Source: Paludibacter sp. (lineage in GTDB: Bacteria > Bacteroidota > Bacteroidia > Bacteroidales > Paludibacteraceae). From it: a stretch of DNA of 38,240 bases. The stretch covers positions 1 through 38,240 of the forward strand of contig JACDZH010000007.1 of the NCBI GenBank assembly GCA_013426815.1, read 5' to 3'. Under the pieces are notes generated by a model. That model was given only the letters and a program-made list of their open reading frames with translations, did no database searches and was not told where the DNA came from. The translations under genes were made by a program, and so were the position numbers. The number at the start of each line of letters is the position of its first letter. The stretch's first letter is position 1. This document shows, piece after piece, positions 19,073 through 27,837 of this stretch.

Positions 19073-20131
19073 CTACTTATCAATTTTTTTCAATCTTTTT
19101 CGCTCTGCTTTTAACCGTTTTTTTTCTGATTTTTCGATTGCCTTTTTCTCTCTGGTTTCTCGTTTTGCCACTATACGTTCTTCTATTACTTTTTTTACAT
19201 ATTCTATATATGGCACTATATACCGCATTTTCTTTGTCTCCAGCAAATCGTCCATGGTAATCATTATGCCTGTTTCGAAAACAGAACCAAAATCGGCATC
19301 GAAAATTGAACCAAAAACCCGCATTGTGTCTGTCAGTCCAATATATGCATGAAACATGGACGGAATGGTAACTCCTTGTGCGCGAATTGCTTTTTGAAGT
19401 GCTTTGTAATTTCCTGATGCGTCTTTTTCAATATATAGTTTATTGGCTATATACTTGGTTTTCTGACTTACATGAATCAAATTCCTTGAAGTAATAAGAT
19501 GATCGGGGTCGGGAAAATTCCGACTAAGGTATTCATAAATCAATTCGCGCGCTGTAACTGGATAATTACTGTAAATTGTAACTTTACCTATAAAATAACG
19601 AGCATTTTTTACACTGTGAATCAATGCTCCCAATCCATCCCACAGATTATCTAAAGCAAAAAGACTTTTGGTACCCATTTTGGATGTCTGATAATCGGGC
19701 TGTACAAAAGCTCTGCCCAATTCAATTGTATAGGGAATAAATTCTTTGATAAATCGAGGGCTAAAGATAAACAAATGGGACATAACAAATTCTGGTTGTC
19801 CATCCTCGTTCATAGTAACTTCGGTGCCCGGAAGATACCGATAACCTCCAATAATTTCAGCAGCCTCCGGATCCCAAACAATAAGTTGATAATATGGCTT
19901 TTCCATATAATCAAACTTGTCTGTATCCATTTCCTCACCACTTCCACCACCACTTGAGCGATAGGAAAGTTCGCGCAAACGACCAATTTCACGCATCACA
20001 TTTGGTGCGTTATGAGCCGATACAACATAAATTTCGTTGTGAGCCTTGTTGGTTGGGCGAAGAAACCTGTCAATAGTGAGTTCTTGTTTCAATAACTCTT
20101 TATCCACAGGTGGAACGATTGGTTTCATCAT
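19073..20131 (-). CDS. GNAT/OlsB-like N-acyltransferase (putative amino-acid lipid synthesis, GlsB-like)
   Basis: A 352-residue protein resembling the 'putative hemolysin' GNAT acyltransferases that include ornithine-lipid OlsB and the Bacteroides glycine-lipid enzyme GlsB. Visible blocks are YYQLIVWDPEAAEIIGGYRY (GNAT beta strands), the IELGRAFVQPDYQ segment conserved in OlsB-type enzymes, and DNLWDGLGALI. By family, it would transfer a 3-hydroxy-acyl chain to an amino acid at the membrane. The usual O-acyltransferase partner (PlsC-like, GlsA) is not adjacent. The C-terminal ~35 residues are very rich in Lys, Arg and Glu and probably form a basic helix facing membrane phosphates. It is monocistronic with its own promoter. 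Confidence 0.7.
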   Translation of the reverse strand: MMKPIVPPVDKELLKQELTIDRFLRPTNKAHNEIYVVSAHNAPNVMREIGRLRELSYRSSGGGSGEEMDTDKFDYMEKPYYQLIVWDPEAAEIIGGYRYLPGTEVTMNEDGQPEFVMSHLFIFSPRFIKEFIPYTIELGRAFVQPDYQTSKMGTKSLFALDNLWDGLGALIHSVKNARYFIGKVTIYSNYPVTARELIYEYLSRNFPDPDHLITSRNLIHVSQKTKYIANKLYIEKDASGNYKALQKAIRAQGVTIPSMFHAYIGLTDTMRVFGSIFDADFGSVFETGIMITMDDLLETKKMRYIVPYIEYVKKVIEERIVAKRETREKKAIEKSEKKRLKAERKRLKKIDK

Positions 20132-20826
20132 AGAAAATTATCTTTAAAAAATTACCATACTTTAAAATGGCAGTACAAAAGTAAGGTTTTTTTGATATTT
20201 GTACCAATAGTTTAAAACTATTTAATGGTGTAAATCGAAATCATAATAGTTTTGTAATTATAAACCGCAGAAACTGCACAATTGGAGTTTATTTGTGCAT
20301 TTTTATTGGATGACTTTGGTTGAATATACAATCACATAAATATTTTAAATTTTCTTATTACTTAAATTTATCGAAATATGATTGAAATTTTGATCATATT
20401 CTTTTGGTACTAACAGAATTCGTGTGGTATTACAACAATTAACAATTTATACATATAGTTCCACTTAGTCATAAAAATTAAGAAAATAAATGTTCACATA
20501 GTTTTATATATTCTCTTTAAAAATATATAAAATTGATGCTTATCAACTTGATATATAAATCATTAACGAAGTTATTATACTATGTAATACTTTAAATTTT
20601 GAGAAACTTTGTGATTCTATTTTGAAAATATATGTTTAACTTCCATTGCTCGGGATGTGCAATTTGTGCTCTATTTTTAAATTAAACATCAACTCACACA
20701 AAAAGCAGTAGAACCTTCTTGATAGATGAAAAAGGTAAAAATTATTTTATAAGATACTCTTAATTTTATAATCATTTTTTATATAAAAACCAGATAAAAT
20801 ATTTGTTATAAAATTAGGACATAAGC
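20132..20826. other. Long intergenic region, no gene seen
   Basis: About 700 nt of AT-rich DNA. Apart from the acyltransferase promoter at 20176-20207, neither strand shows a convincing reading frame, tRNA or paired promoter and terminator. It could hold an undetected RNA. Confidence 0.5.
20176..20208 (-). promoter_or_regulatory. Promoter of the GNAT acyltransferase gene
   Basis: Minus strand: ATTG (20208-20205, three of four), spacer of about 21 nt, TACTTTTG (20183-20176), a full TAnnTTTG match. Predicted start near 20169, 38 nt before the ATG. Confidence 0.7.
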
Positions 20827-20859
20827 AAAAAAAAAAGACCGAATAATCTGTCTTTTTTT
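20827..20859 (-). terminator. Intrinsic terminator after glgP
   Basis: A-rich/T-rich inverted repeat around AGAC and GTCT with flanking A and T runs, placed about 30 nt after the glgP stop. The stem is mostly A-T and usable in both directions. Confidence 0.65.
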
Positions 20860-20889
20860 AATTTCAGTCTACAATTAATTTTAAATTTA

Positions 20890-23454
20890 TTAGATCCACC
20901 TAACGAAACAGAAATCCTGACGGTGTGGTAAATCTTCATTTTTGGGGAACATACGGAAACCATATTTAAACGTTCCAGCCATATTAAGCTGTTTCTGAAT
21001 ATTGAAAAACAATTTTGAGCCTTCAGTTTTAACTAGTTTAAGCTCCTCCACGCTGTATAACATATCAACATTGTTTTTACCCATTTTAGTAGCAACTAAT
21101 TCAATACCTATACCTTTTTCATTAACATCTTTTACATCTATAACTATATTGATGTTGTTAATTTCGCCAACTTGGGGATTGTGTATCATTTTTTCGGGAA
21201 CCTCCATCGATACAACTTCAATATTTTCCCAACTTTTGGCAATTTTTTCTTTCCATGCCGCCATTTCTTTTGCTTTAGCAAAGTTATTGGCTTTCAGCGA
21301 GGCTGAACGAATTGCTAATTTTGTGTAGAATTTGGCGATATAATCATCTATCATCCGTTTTGTAGTAAAACGTGGTGTAATTTGTGCCAACGAATTTTTA
21401 ATTACCTGAATCCATTCGGGTGAAAATCCTTTGGTGTTTTTTGCAAAATACAATGGCACTATTTCATTTTCGAGCATACTGTAAATAGTGGCAGCATCCA
21501 ATTGATCTTGATGTTCGTGGTTCTCATAAGTTTGTTTTTCTGTCAATGCCCATCCAGCACCTTTAACGTAACCTTCGAGCCACCATCCATCGAGTATAGA
21601 AAAGTTTAACACACCATTCATTTGCGCTTTTTCGCCTGATGTACCCGAAGCTTCCAATGGACGAGTTGGTGTATTCAACCAAATGTCTACACCTGATATC
21701 AAGCGCTTTGCCAAGCGCATATCGTAATTTTCGAGAAAAATAACTTTTCCTAAAAACTGTGGCATACGCGATATTTCGATAATTCGTTTAATTAAACCTT
21801 GACCACCGCCATCGGCAGGGTGAGCTTTACCTGTAAACAAAAATTGAACTGGATGAAGTGGATCATTCACGATTTTTTCTAGTCGTTCCAAATCGGTAAA
21901 AAGTAAATGTGCACGTTTATATGTGGCAAAACGGCGACCAAACCCGATAATTAATGCATTTGGATTTATAGTATCCAATACCGACATGATACGAGAAGGG
22001 TCACCTTGATTTTTTAACCAATTATCGCGAAATTGATCTTTAATATAACCTACTAATTTGTTTTTCAGCGACATGCGTGTATTCCAAATTTCTTGATCCG
22101 GAATTTTATAAACACCTTCCCATATTTTCATGTTCGACTGATCAGCATAAAATGATTTTGTAAAGTACTTTTCGTACACCGATTTCCATTCGCTCGATGT
22201 CCATGTTGGCAAATGAACGCCATTGGTAACATAGTTTACGTGTAATTCTTCGGGAAAATAACCTTTCCAAATGGGTTGAAACATTTCTTGCGACACTTTT
22301 CCATGTAACCAACTCACACCGTTTACTTCTTGGCAAGTGTTACATGCAAAAGTACTCATGCTGAATTTTTCGTTGTGATCGCCAGGATGTTCACGTCCCA
22401 TATCAATAAATTCGTTCCAAGTCAATTTCATTTTTGGAGGAAATTCGCTCATATATTTACTGAACAAACCTTCTTCAAAACTATCGTGACCAGCAGGCAC
22501 TGGAGTATGAACGGTATATAACGAACTGGCACGAACAATTTCTAAAGCTTCATTAAATGCCAAATCTTTATCGGCAATTAAGTCGACTAAACGTTGAGCA
22601 TTAATCAATGCTGCATGACCTTCGTTACAGTGATACACTTCCTTGGTAATACCCAATTTTTTGAGAGCCAACATACCACCAACACCCAACAAGAGTTCTT
22701 GTTTCATACGGTTTTCCCAGTCGCCACCATACAATTGATGTGTTATAGAGCGATCATATTCACTATTCAAGTCATTATCGGTATCTAATAAGTAAAGAGC
22801 AATACGACCAATTGACACTTTCCACAAATATACGTGTACTGTACGTCCTGGATAAGGAACTTCAACCACAACAGGAATATCGTTAGCGTCTTTTACTTGT
22901 TTAATAGGAAGGTTGTTGAAGTTTTGAGCCTCATAAATTGGCACTTGTTGTCCATCAATTGAAAGTGATTGCGTAAAATAACCATAGCGATATAAAAAAC
23001 CTACAGCAGTTAAATCTACATTGCAATCGCTGGCTTCTTTTAAATAGTCGCCCGCTAAAACCCCCAAACCGCCCGAATATATTTTCAATACTTCGGTTAA
23101 ACCATATTCCATGCTGAAATAGGCTATTGAAGGTGTTTTTATGCTTTTGGGCACATTTATATAAGCTTTAAAATCATCATATACGGTATTTACTTTTTTA
23201 ATGAATTCTTCGTCTTTGCCCAATGACACTAATTTTTCGTAGTTGAGAATATTCAACAATAAAACAGGATTGGATGCAGCTTCAACCCATGCTTCTTTGT
23301 CTATTTCACGAAATAATTTTTTAGCGTTACTATCCCACGACCACCAAATATTTTGGGCTATTTCATCCAATTTACTTAAACTTTCGGGTAAGTGTGACTT
23401 TACATTTATTTCCCTTAAGTTTCTGTCATTTACACTGTTAACTTTAATTTTCAT
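20890..23454 (-). CDS. glgP: Alpha-glucan (glycogen) phosphorylase, GT35
   Basis: Phosphorolyses alpha-1,4 glucan to glucose 1-phosphate. The N-terminal ~120 residues form the extra domain (DUF3417 type, [20 protein letters not shown]) found in the long bacterial/archaeal phosphorylases. Core motifs are [31 protein letters not shown] and [14 protein letters not shown]. The PLP-lysine region is [14 protein letters not shown], followed by [12 protein letters not shown]. The 854-residue length fits this subfamily. It is transcribed from the same strand as the GT3 synthase upstream but separated by 330 bp of repeats, so it probably has its own promoter; only a weak TAGTTTTG (23531-23524) was seen. 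Confidence 0.93.
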   Translation of the reverse strand: MKIKVNSVNDRNLREINVKSHLPESLSKLDEIAQNIWWSWDSNAKKLFREIDKEAWVEAASNPVLLLNILNYEKLVSLGKDEEFIKKVNTVYDDFKAYINVPKSIKTPSIAYFSMEYGLTEVLKIYSGGLGVLAGDYLKEASDCNVDLTAVGFLYRYGYFTQSLSIDGQQVPIYEAQNFNNLPIKQVKDANDIPVVVEVPYPGRTVHVYLWKVSIGRIALYLLDTDNDLNSEYDRSITHQLYGGDWENRMKQELLLGVGGMLALKKLGITKEVYHCNEGHAALINAQRLVDLIADKDLAFNEALEIVRASSLYTVHTPVPAGHDSFEEGLFSKYMSEFPPKMKLTWNEFIDMGREHPGDHNEKFSMSTFACNTCQEVNGVSWLHGKVSQEMFQPIWKGYFPEELHVNYVTNGVHLPTWTSSEWKSVYEKYFTKSFYADQSNMKIWEGVYKIPDQEIWNTRMSLKNKLVGYIKDQFRDNWLKNQGDPSRIMSVLDTINPNALIIGFGRRFATYKRAHLLFTDLERLEKIVNDPLHPVQFLFTGKAHPADGGGQGLIKRIIEISRMPQFLGKVIFLENYDMRLAKRLISGVDIWLNTPTRPLEASGTSGEKAQMNGVLNFSILDGWWLEGYVKGAGWALTEKQTYENHEHQDQLDAATIYSMLENEIVPLYFAKNTKGFSPEWIQVIKNSLAQITPRFTTKRMIDDYIAKFYTKLAIRSASLKANNFAKAKEMAAWKEKIAKSWENIEVVSMEVPEKMIHNPQVGEINNINIVIDVKDVNEKGIGIELVATKMGKNNVDMLYSVEELKLVKTEGSKLFFNIQKQLNMAGTFKYGFRMFPKNEDLPHRQDFCFVRWI

Positions 23455-23612
23455 ATATTTTTTTTAACTAATACAAATTTTTAAATTTAAATTACTATAT
23501 CACTCGTCCTTTTAATAATTTCACAAAACTAATACAAAATCACAAAAAACAGCTTATAAAATAAGGATAAAACCAAATCTATTAATTTCAAACGTTTGCA
23601 GAAACCCCTTTA

Positions 23613-23654
23613 AAACCTTTCAAATGGTAGTGAAACGGGCATCCCGCTTTTGCG
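23613..23654 (+). repeat. Dispersed intergenic repeat, copy A
   Basis: About 42 nt: a TTCAAA-rich start, a GGTAGTGAA core and the end CATCCCGCTTTTGCG. It matches copy B at 23691-23731 and the inverted copy C at 35176-35217. Confidence 0.75.
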
Positions 23655-23657
23655 GGA

Positions 23658-23702
23658 CCTTTCAAACCTTTCAAACTCTTCAAACTCTTCAAACCCTTCA
23701 AA
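23658..23702 (+). repeat. Tandem array of five 9-bp units
   Basis: Five consecutive units of the form CYYTTCAAA, two of them identical pairs, between dispersed-repeat copies A and B and partly merging into B. It is non-coding on both strands. Confidence 0.85.
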
Positions 23703-23731
23703 CGGTAGCGAAGCGACATCCCGCTTTTGCG
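23691..23731 (+). repeat. Dispersed intergenic repeat, copy B
   Basis: Same family as copy A: TTCAAAC start, GGTAGCGAA core and CATCCCGCTTTTGCG end. It directly follows the 9-bp tandem array, which looks like an expansion of its first third. Confidence 0.75.
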
Positions 23732-23784
23732 AGACTCTTCTTTTTAACAGAGTCGAAACTTTATCATCCCCGAAACCTGAAACA

Positions 23785-25434
23785 TTATACTCTCAAATTC
23801 TTCTTTCTCAGCGCAATATGATACGCCTTGTCGTAATATTGTATAAAATGCTTCCAAAGTGCTTTTTCGGCAATTATTGATGCTTTTTTTCGAATTGCTT
23901 TTAATTCATTTTCGTTATATACTGCAAACTGATGAATCATTTTGGAAATATGTGTAGCCACTAAATATCCGTTGTAGTCCGACCGATGAATTACTCCTAC
24001 ACCTTGTTCTATTTCATGTAATTTGTGCGAAATCCATTGGCCAAAACCGGATAAATCGGTGGTGATTGTTGGAACAGAAAAAGCCACACTCTCCAGTGGA
24101 GTATAGCCCCAGGGTTCGTAATAGGATGGAAAAACCGTTAAGTCCATTCCGATAAGCAAGTCATAATACGATTTATCGAAAATACCATCCGAACCATTCA
24201 GATACGAAGGCACAAAAATGATTTTTACGGATTGGCTTTGTTGATTGGTAAAGTGAAACCAATGGATAGCGGACATTACACTATCATTATAATAATCGTG
24301 CAAATCGTGGGTAGTGAAGCGATTAGATGAATTAAATTTAATTTCGGGGTGCAATAAACTGGTTGCTAAATCCAACCTTAATCCTTTGATATACGCCGGA
24401 ACCATAATGAAAACTACAATTTCTTTCTTCAAATCATGATATTCTGTGGTTAATATCTTCAAAGATTCCAAAAAAGTATCAATTCCTTTGTTTTTAAATT
24501 CATATCTACCTGCAGTACTTATGAACAAAGCATCTTCACTCAACTCATAACCCAGTAATGTTTCGGCTACATAACGCAATTTTGCACGGGCTTCTTTGCG
24601 CAAAGTTGCAAATTTTCTTCCTTTGGGTACAAAATCATCTTCGAAACCATTTGGTGTAATTACATCCGGCTTTTTATCGAGCAATTGTTCACATTCCACA
24701 CCGGTTATTTCGCTTACCGTGGTAAAACAATCCACTGTATGAGCTGCAATTTTTTCGGTCGAATGTTTTGAAACCATGTTCAACTCATATGCCATCTGAT
24801 CACCATTATACTCTTCCAGATAATCGTACAAAGGTTTATGATTTCCGGCTATGGAGCGACCAATGGAAGTGGCATGGGTAGTAAAAAGTGTGGCAACAGC
24901 CGGCAAATGTTCCTGAATATAAAAAGCACCAAATGTTGTCATCCACTCATTAAAGTGTGCAACTACCTGATTTGATGCATTTAATTTAAAATACCGATAA
25001 TAACTTTCGATGATCATACCGGTGGAATAGCCAAACATCGACGATTCGTCATAATCGCCATAAGCGGTCATAGAATTTACGCCCACTTGTTCCCAAATAC
25101 GACCGTAAATCTCATCTCTGCGCGCCATCAAAGGCATAAAATCTACCAAAACAGCTATTGGTTTACCCGGAATACTCCAACGTCCAATGCGTATGTTTAA
25201 ATCGTATTCTTTTTTTGTAAAAATCTTCCAGTCAGCATATAAGTCATCTATTTCATCAAAATAGGGATTCAGTTTGTCAGCCCAAACATCAGGTCCAATA
25301 AAGATTAATTTATCAGAATGTGTTTCTTGTAATGTTGCTGCTCTTGTTGATAACACTGTATAAATACCACCCACCATATTACACACTTCCCAACTTGTCT
25401 CAAAAATATATTCGGGCTTCAACATTTTTACCAT
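23785..25434 (-). CDS. Glycogen synthase, GT3 (eukaryote-like) family
   Basis: Elongates glycogen with alpha-1,4 glucose units. Unlike the GT5 GlgA of most bacteria, this 549-residue protein starts PEYIFETSWEVCNMVGGIYTV and has TLFTTHATSIGRSIAG, TVSEITGVECEQLL and PNGFEDDF, the pattern of GT3 yeast/animal-type synthases used by Bacteroidota. The C-terminal donor-site block FPSYYEPWGYTPLESVAFSVPTITTDLSGFG carries the conserved E-x7-E pair. GT3 enzymes usually prefer UDP-glucose; that is inferred, not seen. Two candidate starts (Met1, Met4) differ by 9 nt. A TACCTTTG box lies 24 nt upstream. Confidence 0.9.
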   Translation of the reverse strand: MVKMLKPEYIFETSWEVCNMVGGIYTVLSTRAATLQETHSDKLIFIGPDVWADKLNPYFDEIDDLYADWKIFTKKEYDLNIRIGRWSIPGKPIAVLVDFMPLMARRDEIYGRIWEQVGVNSMTAYGDYDESSMFGYSTGMIIESYYRYFKLNASNQVVAHFNEWMTTFGAFYIQEHLPAVATLFTTHATSIGRSIAGNHKPLYDYLEEYNGDQMAYELNMVSKHSTEKIAAHTVDCFTTVSEITGVECEQLLDKKPDVITPNGFEDDFVPKGRKFATLRKEARAKLRYVAETLLGYELSEDALFISTAGRYEFKNKGIDTFLESLKILTTEYHDLKKEIVVFIMVPAYIKGLRLDLATSLLHPEIKFNSSNRFTTHDLHDYYNDSVMSAIHWFHFTNQQSQSVKIIFVPSYLNGSDGIFDKSYYDLLIGMDLTVFPSYYEPWGYTPLESVAFSVPTITTDLSGFGQWISHKLHEIEQGVGVIHRSDYNGYLVATHISKMIHQFAVYNENELKAIRKKASIIAEKALWKHFIQYYDKAYHIALRKKNLRV

Positions 25435-25457
25435 CTATTGTAAATTTAAAATAATTG

Positions 25458-25465
25458 CAAAGGTA
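25458..25465 (-). promoter_or_regulatory. Candidate -7 element of the glycogen synthase promoter
   Basis: TACCTTTG on the minus strand, a full TAnnTTTG match, with a predicted start about 15-20 nt before the ATG. The -33 position is a poor match. Confidence 0.5.
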
Positions 25466-25663
25466 ATATTTTTTTTCTTTTTTTTTGTTAACGCCGCATT
25501 TGTTATTAACTTTCAATCGAATATAACAAGAGGGTTCACTTTTTTTATCAACAATTTCTAATCACTCTACTATTCTTCAATTCAGAATTTTATTGTATTT
25601 CAACGATTTAAATAAATTGATTTTCCCATTAAAAAGAATGCAATTAAAATCGCTGAAAAATGT

Positions 25664-25695
25664 ATTGTTTTTGTAATATTTATCCATTATCTTTG
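25664..25695 (+). promoter_or_regulatory. Promoter of the T9SS protein gene
   Basis: ATTG (25664-25667), 20-nt spacer, TATCTTTG (25688-25695). Predicted start near 25702, 36 nt before the ATG. Confidence 0.75.
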
Positions 25696-25737
25696 TCAGC
25701 ATAAAACAAACTAACAAATTATTCACATTTAAAAATT

Positions 25738-26544
25738 ATGAACATGAAGAAAATTACTTTTTTATTATCTTTCGTAGCTTGTGCTATTTTTGCACAAGGA
25801 CAAAATTTACTTGTTAATCCAAGTTTTGAAACTTGGGCAGATGGAAAACCTACTGGTTGGACAATTCCTGTAACAGCATCGCATGCCTCATCAATAACTA
25901 TTACACAAGAAACATCATTAAAAACTGATGGTTCAAATTCTTTTAAGATAGTTACAGATGCAAATAACAATCCTGCTTATCAACAAATTATTCCTACAAC
26001 TCCTGGTAAAACATACACTTTAAACATCGATTATTATATAGTTAGTGGAGATGGAACAGATGCAAGAATTTGGTGTAATTTTAAAAATGGAGCAACATTT
26101 TTGAGTGATACAGAATTAACATCAGCTGGACTCTTAGAAAAATTAAAGGGACCTGGTGGTTCAGGTTTGACAAACTACTTTCCTGATGTGAAAGGATCTT
26201 GGCAAAAATACTCAGTAGAGTTTGTTGCTCCAGCAAATACAACTGATTTTGCATTTGAGTTTAGAACTTATAAAACTACTACTGTAATTTGGGATAATAT
26301 GTTCTTTGGTGAAAAAACCACATCCACCAATAATCCTTCATCTTCTTCTTTTAAAATTCATGTTGATGGCAAAAATTTAGTTGTAAAAAATGTAGCAGAG
26401 GGTTCGAAAGTTGAAATTTTCTCAGCATTAGGTGCAAAAGTTCAAACATCTGAATTAACCGGTGGTTCAGTTATATTAAACAACCTATCGAAAGGAATGT
26501 ATATCGTTCGTGTTGGTAAATTGACACAAAAAATTACACTGTAA
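25738..26544 (+). CDS. Secreted carbohydrate-binding-like protein with T9SS type A sorting domain
   Basis: A 268-residue exported protein. Residues 1-22 are a signal peptide (KKITFLLSFVACAIFAQGQ). Residues ~23-198 look like a CBM4/9-type jelly roll: NLLVNPSFETWADGKPTGW at the start, a Y-x-L-N-I-D-Y-Y strand, and the closing VIWDNMFFGE. After a Ser/Asn/Thr linker, residues ~206-268 form a Por secretion tail ending GMYIVRVGKLTQKITL, the signal for type IX secretion and surface attachment or release. There is no catalytic domain, so a glycan-binding or structural role is inferred only. It lies between two glycogen-gene groups, but a functional link is unproven because glycogen is cytoplasmic. 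It is monocistronic with promoter and terminator. Confidence 0.85.
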   Translation: MNMKKITFLLSFVACAIFAQGQNLLVNPSFETWADGKPTGWTIPVTASHASSITITQETSLKTDGSNSFKIVTDANNNPAYQQIIPTTPGKTYTLNIDYYIVSGDGTDARIWCNFKNGATFLSDTELTSAGLLEKLKGPGGSGLTNYFPDVKGSWQKYSVEFVAPANTTDFAFEFRTYKTTTVIWDNMFFGEKTTSTNNPSSSSFKIHVDGKNLVVKNVAEGSKVEIFSALGAKVQTSELTGGSVILNNLSKGMYIVRVGKLTQKITL

Positions 26545-26562
26545 ATAGTTGACAGCTAACAG

Positions 26563-26578
26563 TCCCGTAAAAACGGGA
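26563..26578. repeat. REP-like small palindrome
   Basis: TCCCGT, AAAA loop, ACGGGA: a 6-bp perfect hairpin just after the T9SS gene, followed by ATGTCG as in the dispersed-repeat family at 23613 and 35176. Confidence 0.6.
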
Positions 26579-26607
26579 TGTCGAATACTCCATTGACAGT
26601 AAAAAAT

Positions 26608-26648
26608 AATACCTCCTAACCTTTAATGGTTTTGGAGGTATTTTTTTT
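26608..26648 (+). terminator. Intrinsic terminator of the T9SS protein gene
   Basis: Outer stem AATACCTCC (26608-26616) with GGAGGTATT (26634-26642), inner stem AACC/GGTT, and eight T after the stem. Confidence 0.9.
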
Positions 26649-26652
26649 GTTC

Positions 26653-26689
26653 AAACCTTTTGTAGTCCGCAGGACACAAAAGAGTTTGC
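26653..26689 (+). repeat. 37-nt imperfect palindrome, copy 1
   Basis: Matches 27694-27730 at 36 of 37 positions in direct orientation. Internally it can fold as TTTTGT/ACAAAA, GTCC/GGAC and AAAC/GTTT arms around a GCA loop. The two copies flank the hicAB locus. Confidence 0.85.
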
Positions 26690-26820
26690 TTGGATTATTG
26701 AAACTTTAAGATAACATTCAAATTGCAAGAACGCTTTGAGGTATGTGAAGGTAATAAAAAAAGGAATTTCTCATCTTATTATATTTTTTTGAGTAAGTAT
26801 ATAAAAAAAAAGAAATACTT

Positions 26821-26851
26821 ATTGGTACCGTTCGTATTATTACTATCTTTG
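26821..26851 (+). promoter_or_regulatory. Promoter of hicAB with possible operator
   Basis: ATTG (26821-26824), 19-nt spacer, TATCTTTG (26844-26851). The -33 element overlaps a GGTACC palindrome inside a loose AATAC...GTATT inverted repeat, a plausible but unproven HicB binding site. Confidence 0.65.
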
Positions 26852-26873
26852 CATAATAAATTAATTGAATGCC

Positions 26874-27259
26874 ATGCGAAAGAAGGTAAAAGAATTAATT
26901 GAAATCATTGAAGCCGATGGTTGGGTGCTGTCAAGGCAAAAAGGAAGTCACAAGCAGTACAAACATTCGATTAAGTAAGTGTGCTAATATAATGTCGTAT
27001 TTTGAACGCTAAGTCGCTAAACTTGTCCCGCAAGGCGGGAGTCGCAAAGACGCTAAAAAATACTTGATTTACAATAATTTATATTCGTTGCGACTTTGTG
27101 TCTTTGCATCTTTGCGTTCAAAAAAATCTTTTTAAATGGTACATTATATTTTGCCAATTACTTAAAAAAGGAACTGTTACGATTCCTGACCATGGCAAAA
27201 ACGAGGACTTAGAACATTTCCTGGTAAATTCGGTTTTAAAACAGGCAGGATTAAAATAA
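26874..27259 (+). pseudogene. hicA: HicA toxin (mRNA interferase), split by an inverted-repeat element
   Basis: The HicA double-stranded-RNA-binding-fold toxin is in two pieces. The 5' piece (26874-26975, 34 codons then TAA) has the family start with KELIEIIEADGW and the GSHKQYKH block containing the catalytic His. The 3' piece (27166-27259) encodes KKGTVTIPDHGKNEDL and the closing VLKQAGLK. A 187-bp element with inverted ends and TTAA on both sides separates them. Joining the pieces with a single TTAA gives an uninterrupted 64-codon HicA, the usual length. As it stands only the truncated 34-residue peptide would be made, almost certainly inactive. hicB follows 25 nt later and is intact. Confidence 0.85.
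26971..27165. mobile_element. MITE-like inverted-repeat element inserted in hicA
   Basis: Bounded by TTAA at 26971-26974 and 27162-27165, interpreted as a target-site duplication. The next 21 nt at the two ends are inverted repeats (16 of 21 positions), with the perfect 10-bp core AATATAATGT. The two arms remain similar further in (TTTTGAACGC and its partner GCGTTCAAAA), with CGCAAAGACGC-type words and a TCCCGC/GCGGGA hairpin at 27026-27040. It encodes no protein, so any movement would need a transposase in trans. The transposase family is not identified. Confidence 0.8.
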
Positions 27260-27284
27260 CCAATCATTAAATACGAACAACATT

Positions 27285-27689
27285 ATGGGAAAAGTAATAG
27301 TAGATATTTATTATACTGGTAATAATTATTGTGCTCATGCACCTATTTTACTTGGCTGTGTAGCTACAGGTGGAAATTTGGAAGAAATGAAACGTAACAT
27401 TCGTGATGCAATTGAATTTCATGTTGAGAGTAGTTTGATAGATAACGATCCTATCCCATCTGTTTTTAAATCAGAATATGAATTAGAATTTAAACTTTCA
27501 ACAGAAGCTTTATTAAACGCCTATAGCGATATTTTCACAAAAGCTGCATTGTCACGTATAACAGGAATTAATGAACGTCAACTTTGGCATTATGCTTCAG
27601 GTTTGAGAAAGCCACGCCCTATTCAACGTAAACGAATTGAAGACGGATTACACCGTTTGGGCGCTGAACTCTTAACTTTATCGCTTTAG
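27285..27689 (+). CDS. hicB: HicB-family antitoxin, now orphaned
   Basis: A 134-residue two-domain antitoxin. The N-terminal ~65 residues form the partial RNase-H-like HicB fold (VIVDIYYTGNNYCAHAPILLGCVATGGNLEEMKRNI is its start, read in overlapping blocks: VIVDIYYTGNNY, then GCVATGGNLEEMKRNI). The C-terminal part has a helix-turn-helix, SRITGINERQLWHYASGLRKP, of the XRE type that binds the operon's own operator. The frame is intact, although the toxin gene upstream is broken. It may survive as an autorepressor or an anti-toxin to related HicA elsewhere, or may be an early relic. It ends just before the second 37-nt palindrome. Confidence 0.88.
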   Translation: MGKVIVDIYYTGNNYCAHAPILLGCVATGGNLEEMKRNIRDAIEFHVESSLIDNDPIPSVFKSEYELEFKLSTEALLNAYSDIFTKAALSRITGINERQLWHYASGLRKPRPIQRKRIEDGLHRLGAELLTLSL

Positions 27690-27693
27690 TCTT

Positions 27694-27730
27694 AAACCTT
27701 TTGTAGTCCGCAGGACACAAAAAAGTTTGC
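27694..27730 (+). repeat. 37-nt imperfect palindrome, copy 2
   Basis: Direct copy of 26653-26689 with one mismatch, beginning 4 nt after the hicB stop. It lies between hicB and the convergent rhomboid gene and may also serve as a weak hairpin for both. Confidence 0.85.
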
Positions 27731-27748
27731 ATGAGTTTCCACTTCTTC

Positions 27749-27837
27749 TTAATCTTCATCTTCTTCATCTTCTTCATCTTCTTCATCTTCATCTTCTTCA
27801 ACTTCTTCATCTTCATCTTCTTCATCTTCTTCCCATT
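27749..27837 (-). repeat. Trinucleotide-like microsatellite coding the rhomboid acidic tail
   Basis: On the plus strand, iterated CTTCTTCAT/CTTCATCTT words; read in the rhomboid frame they give runs of Glu and Asp with one Val. Slippage in multiples of three would change tail length without breaking the protein. Confidence 0.85.

Noticed and set aside
23658-23702. Tandem TTCAAA repeats considered as a CRISPR array
   Set aside because: Units are 9 bp with no spacers and there are no cas genes; this is a simple tandem expansion.
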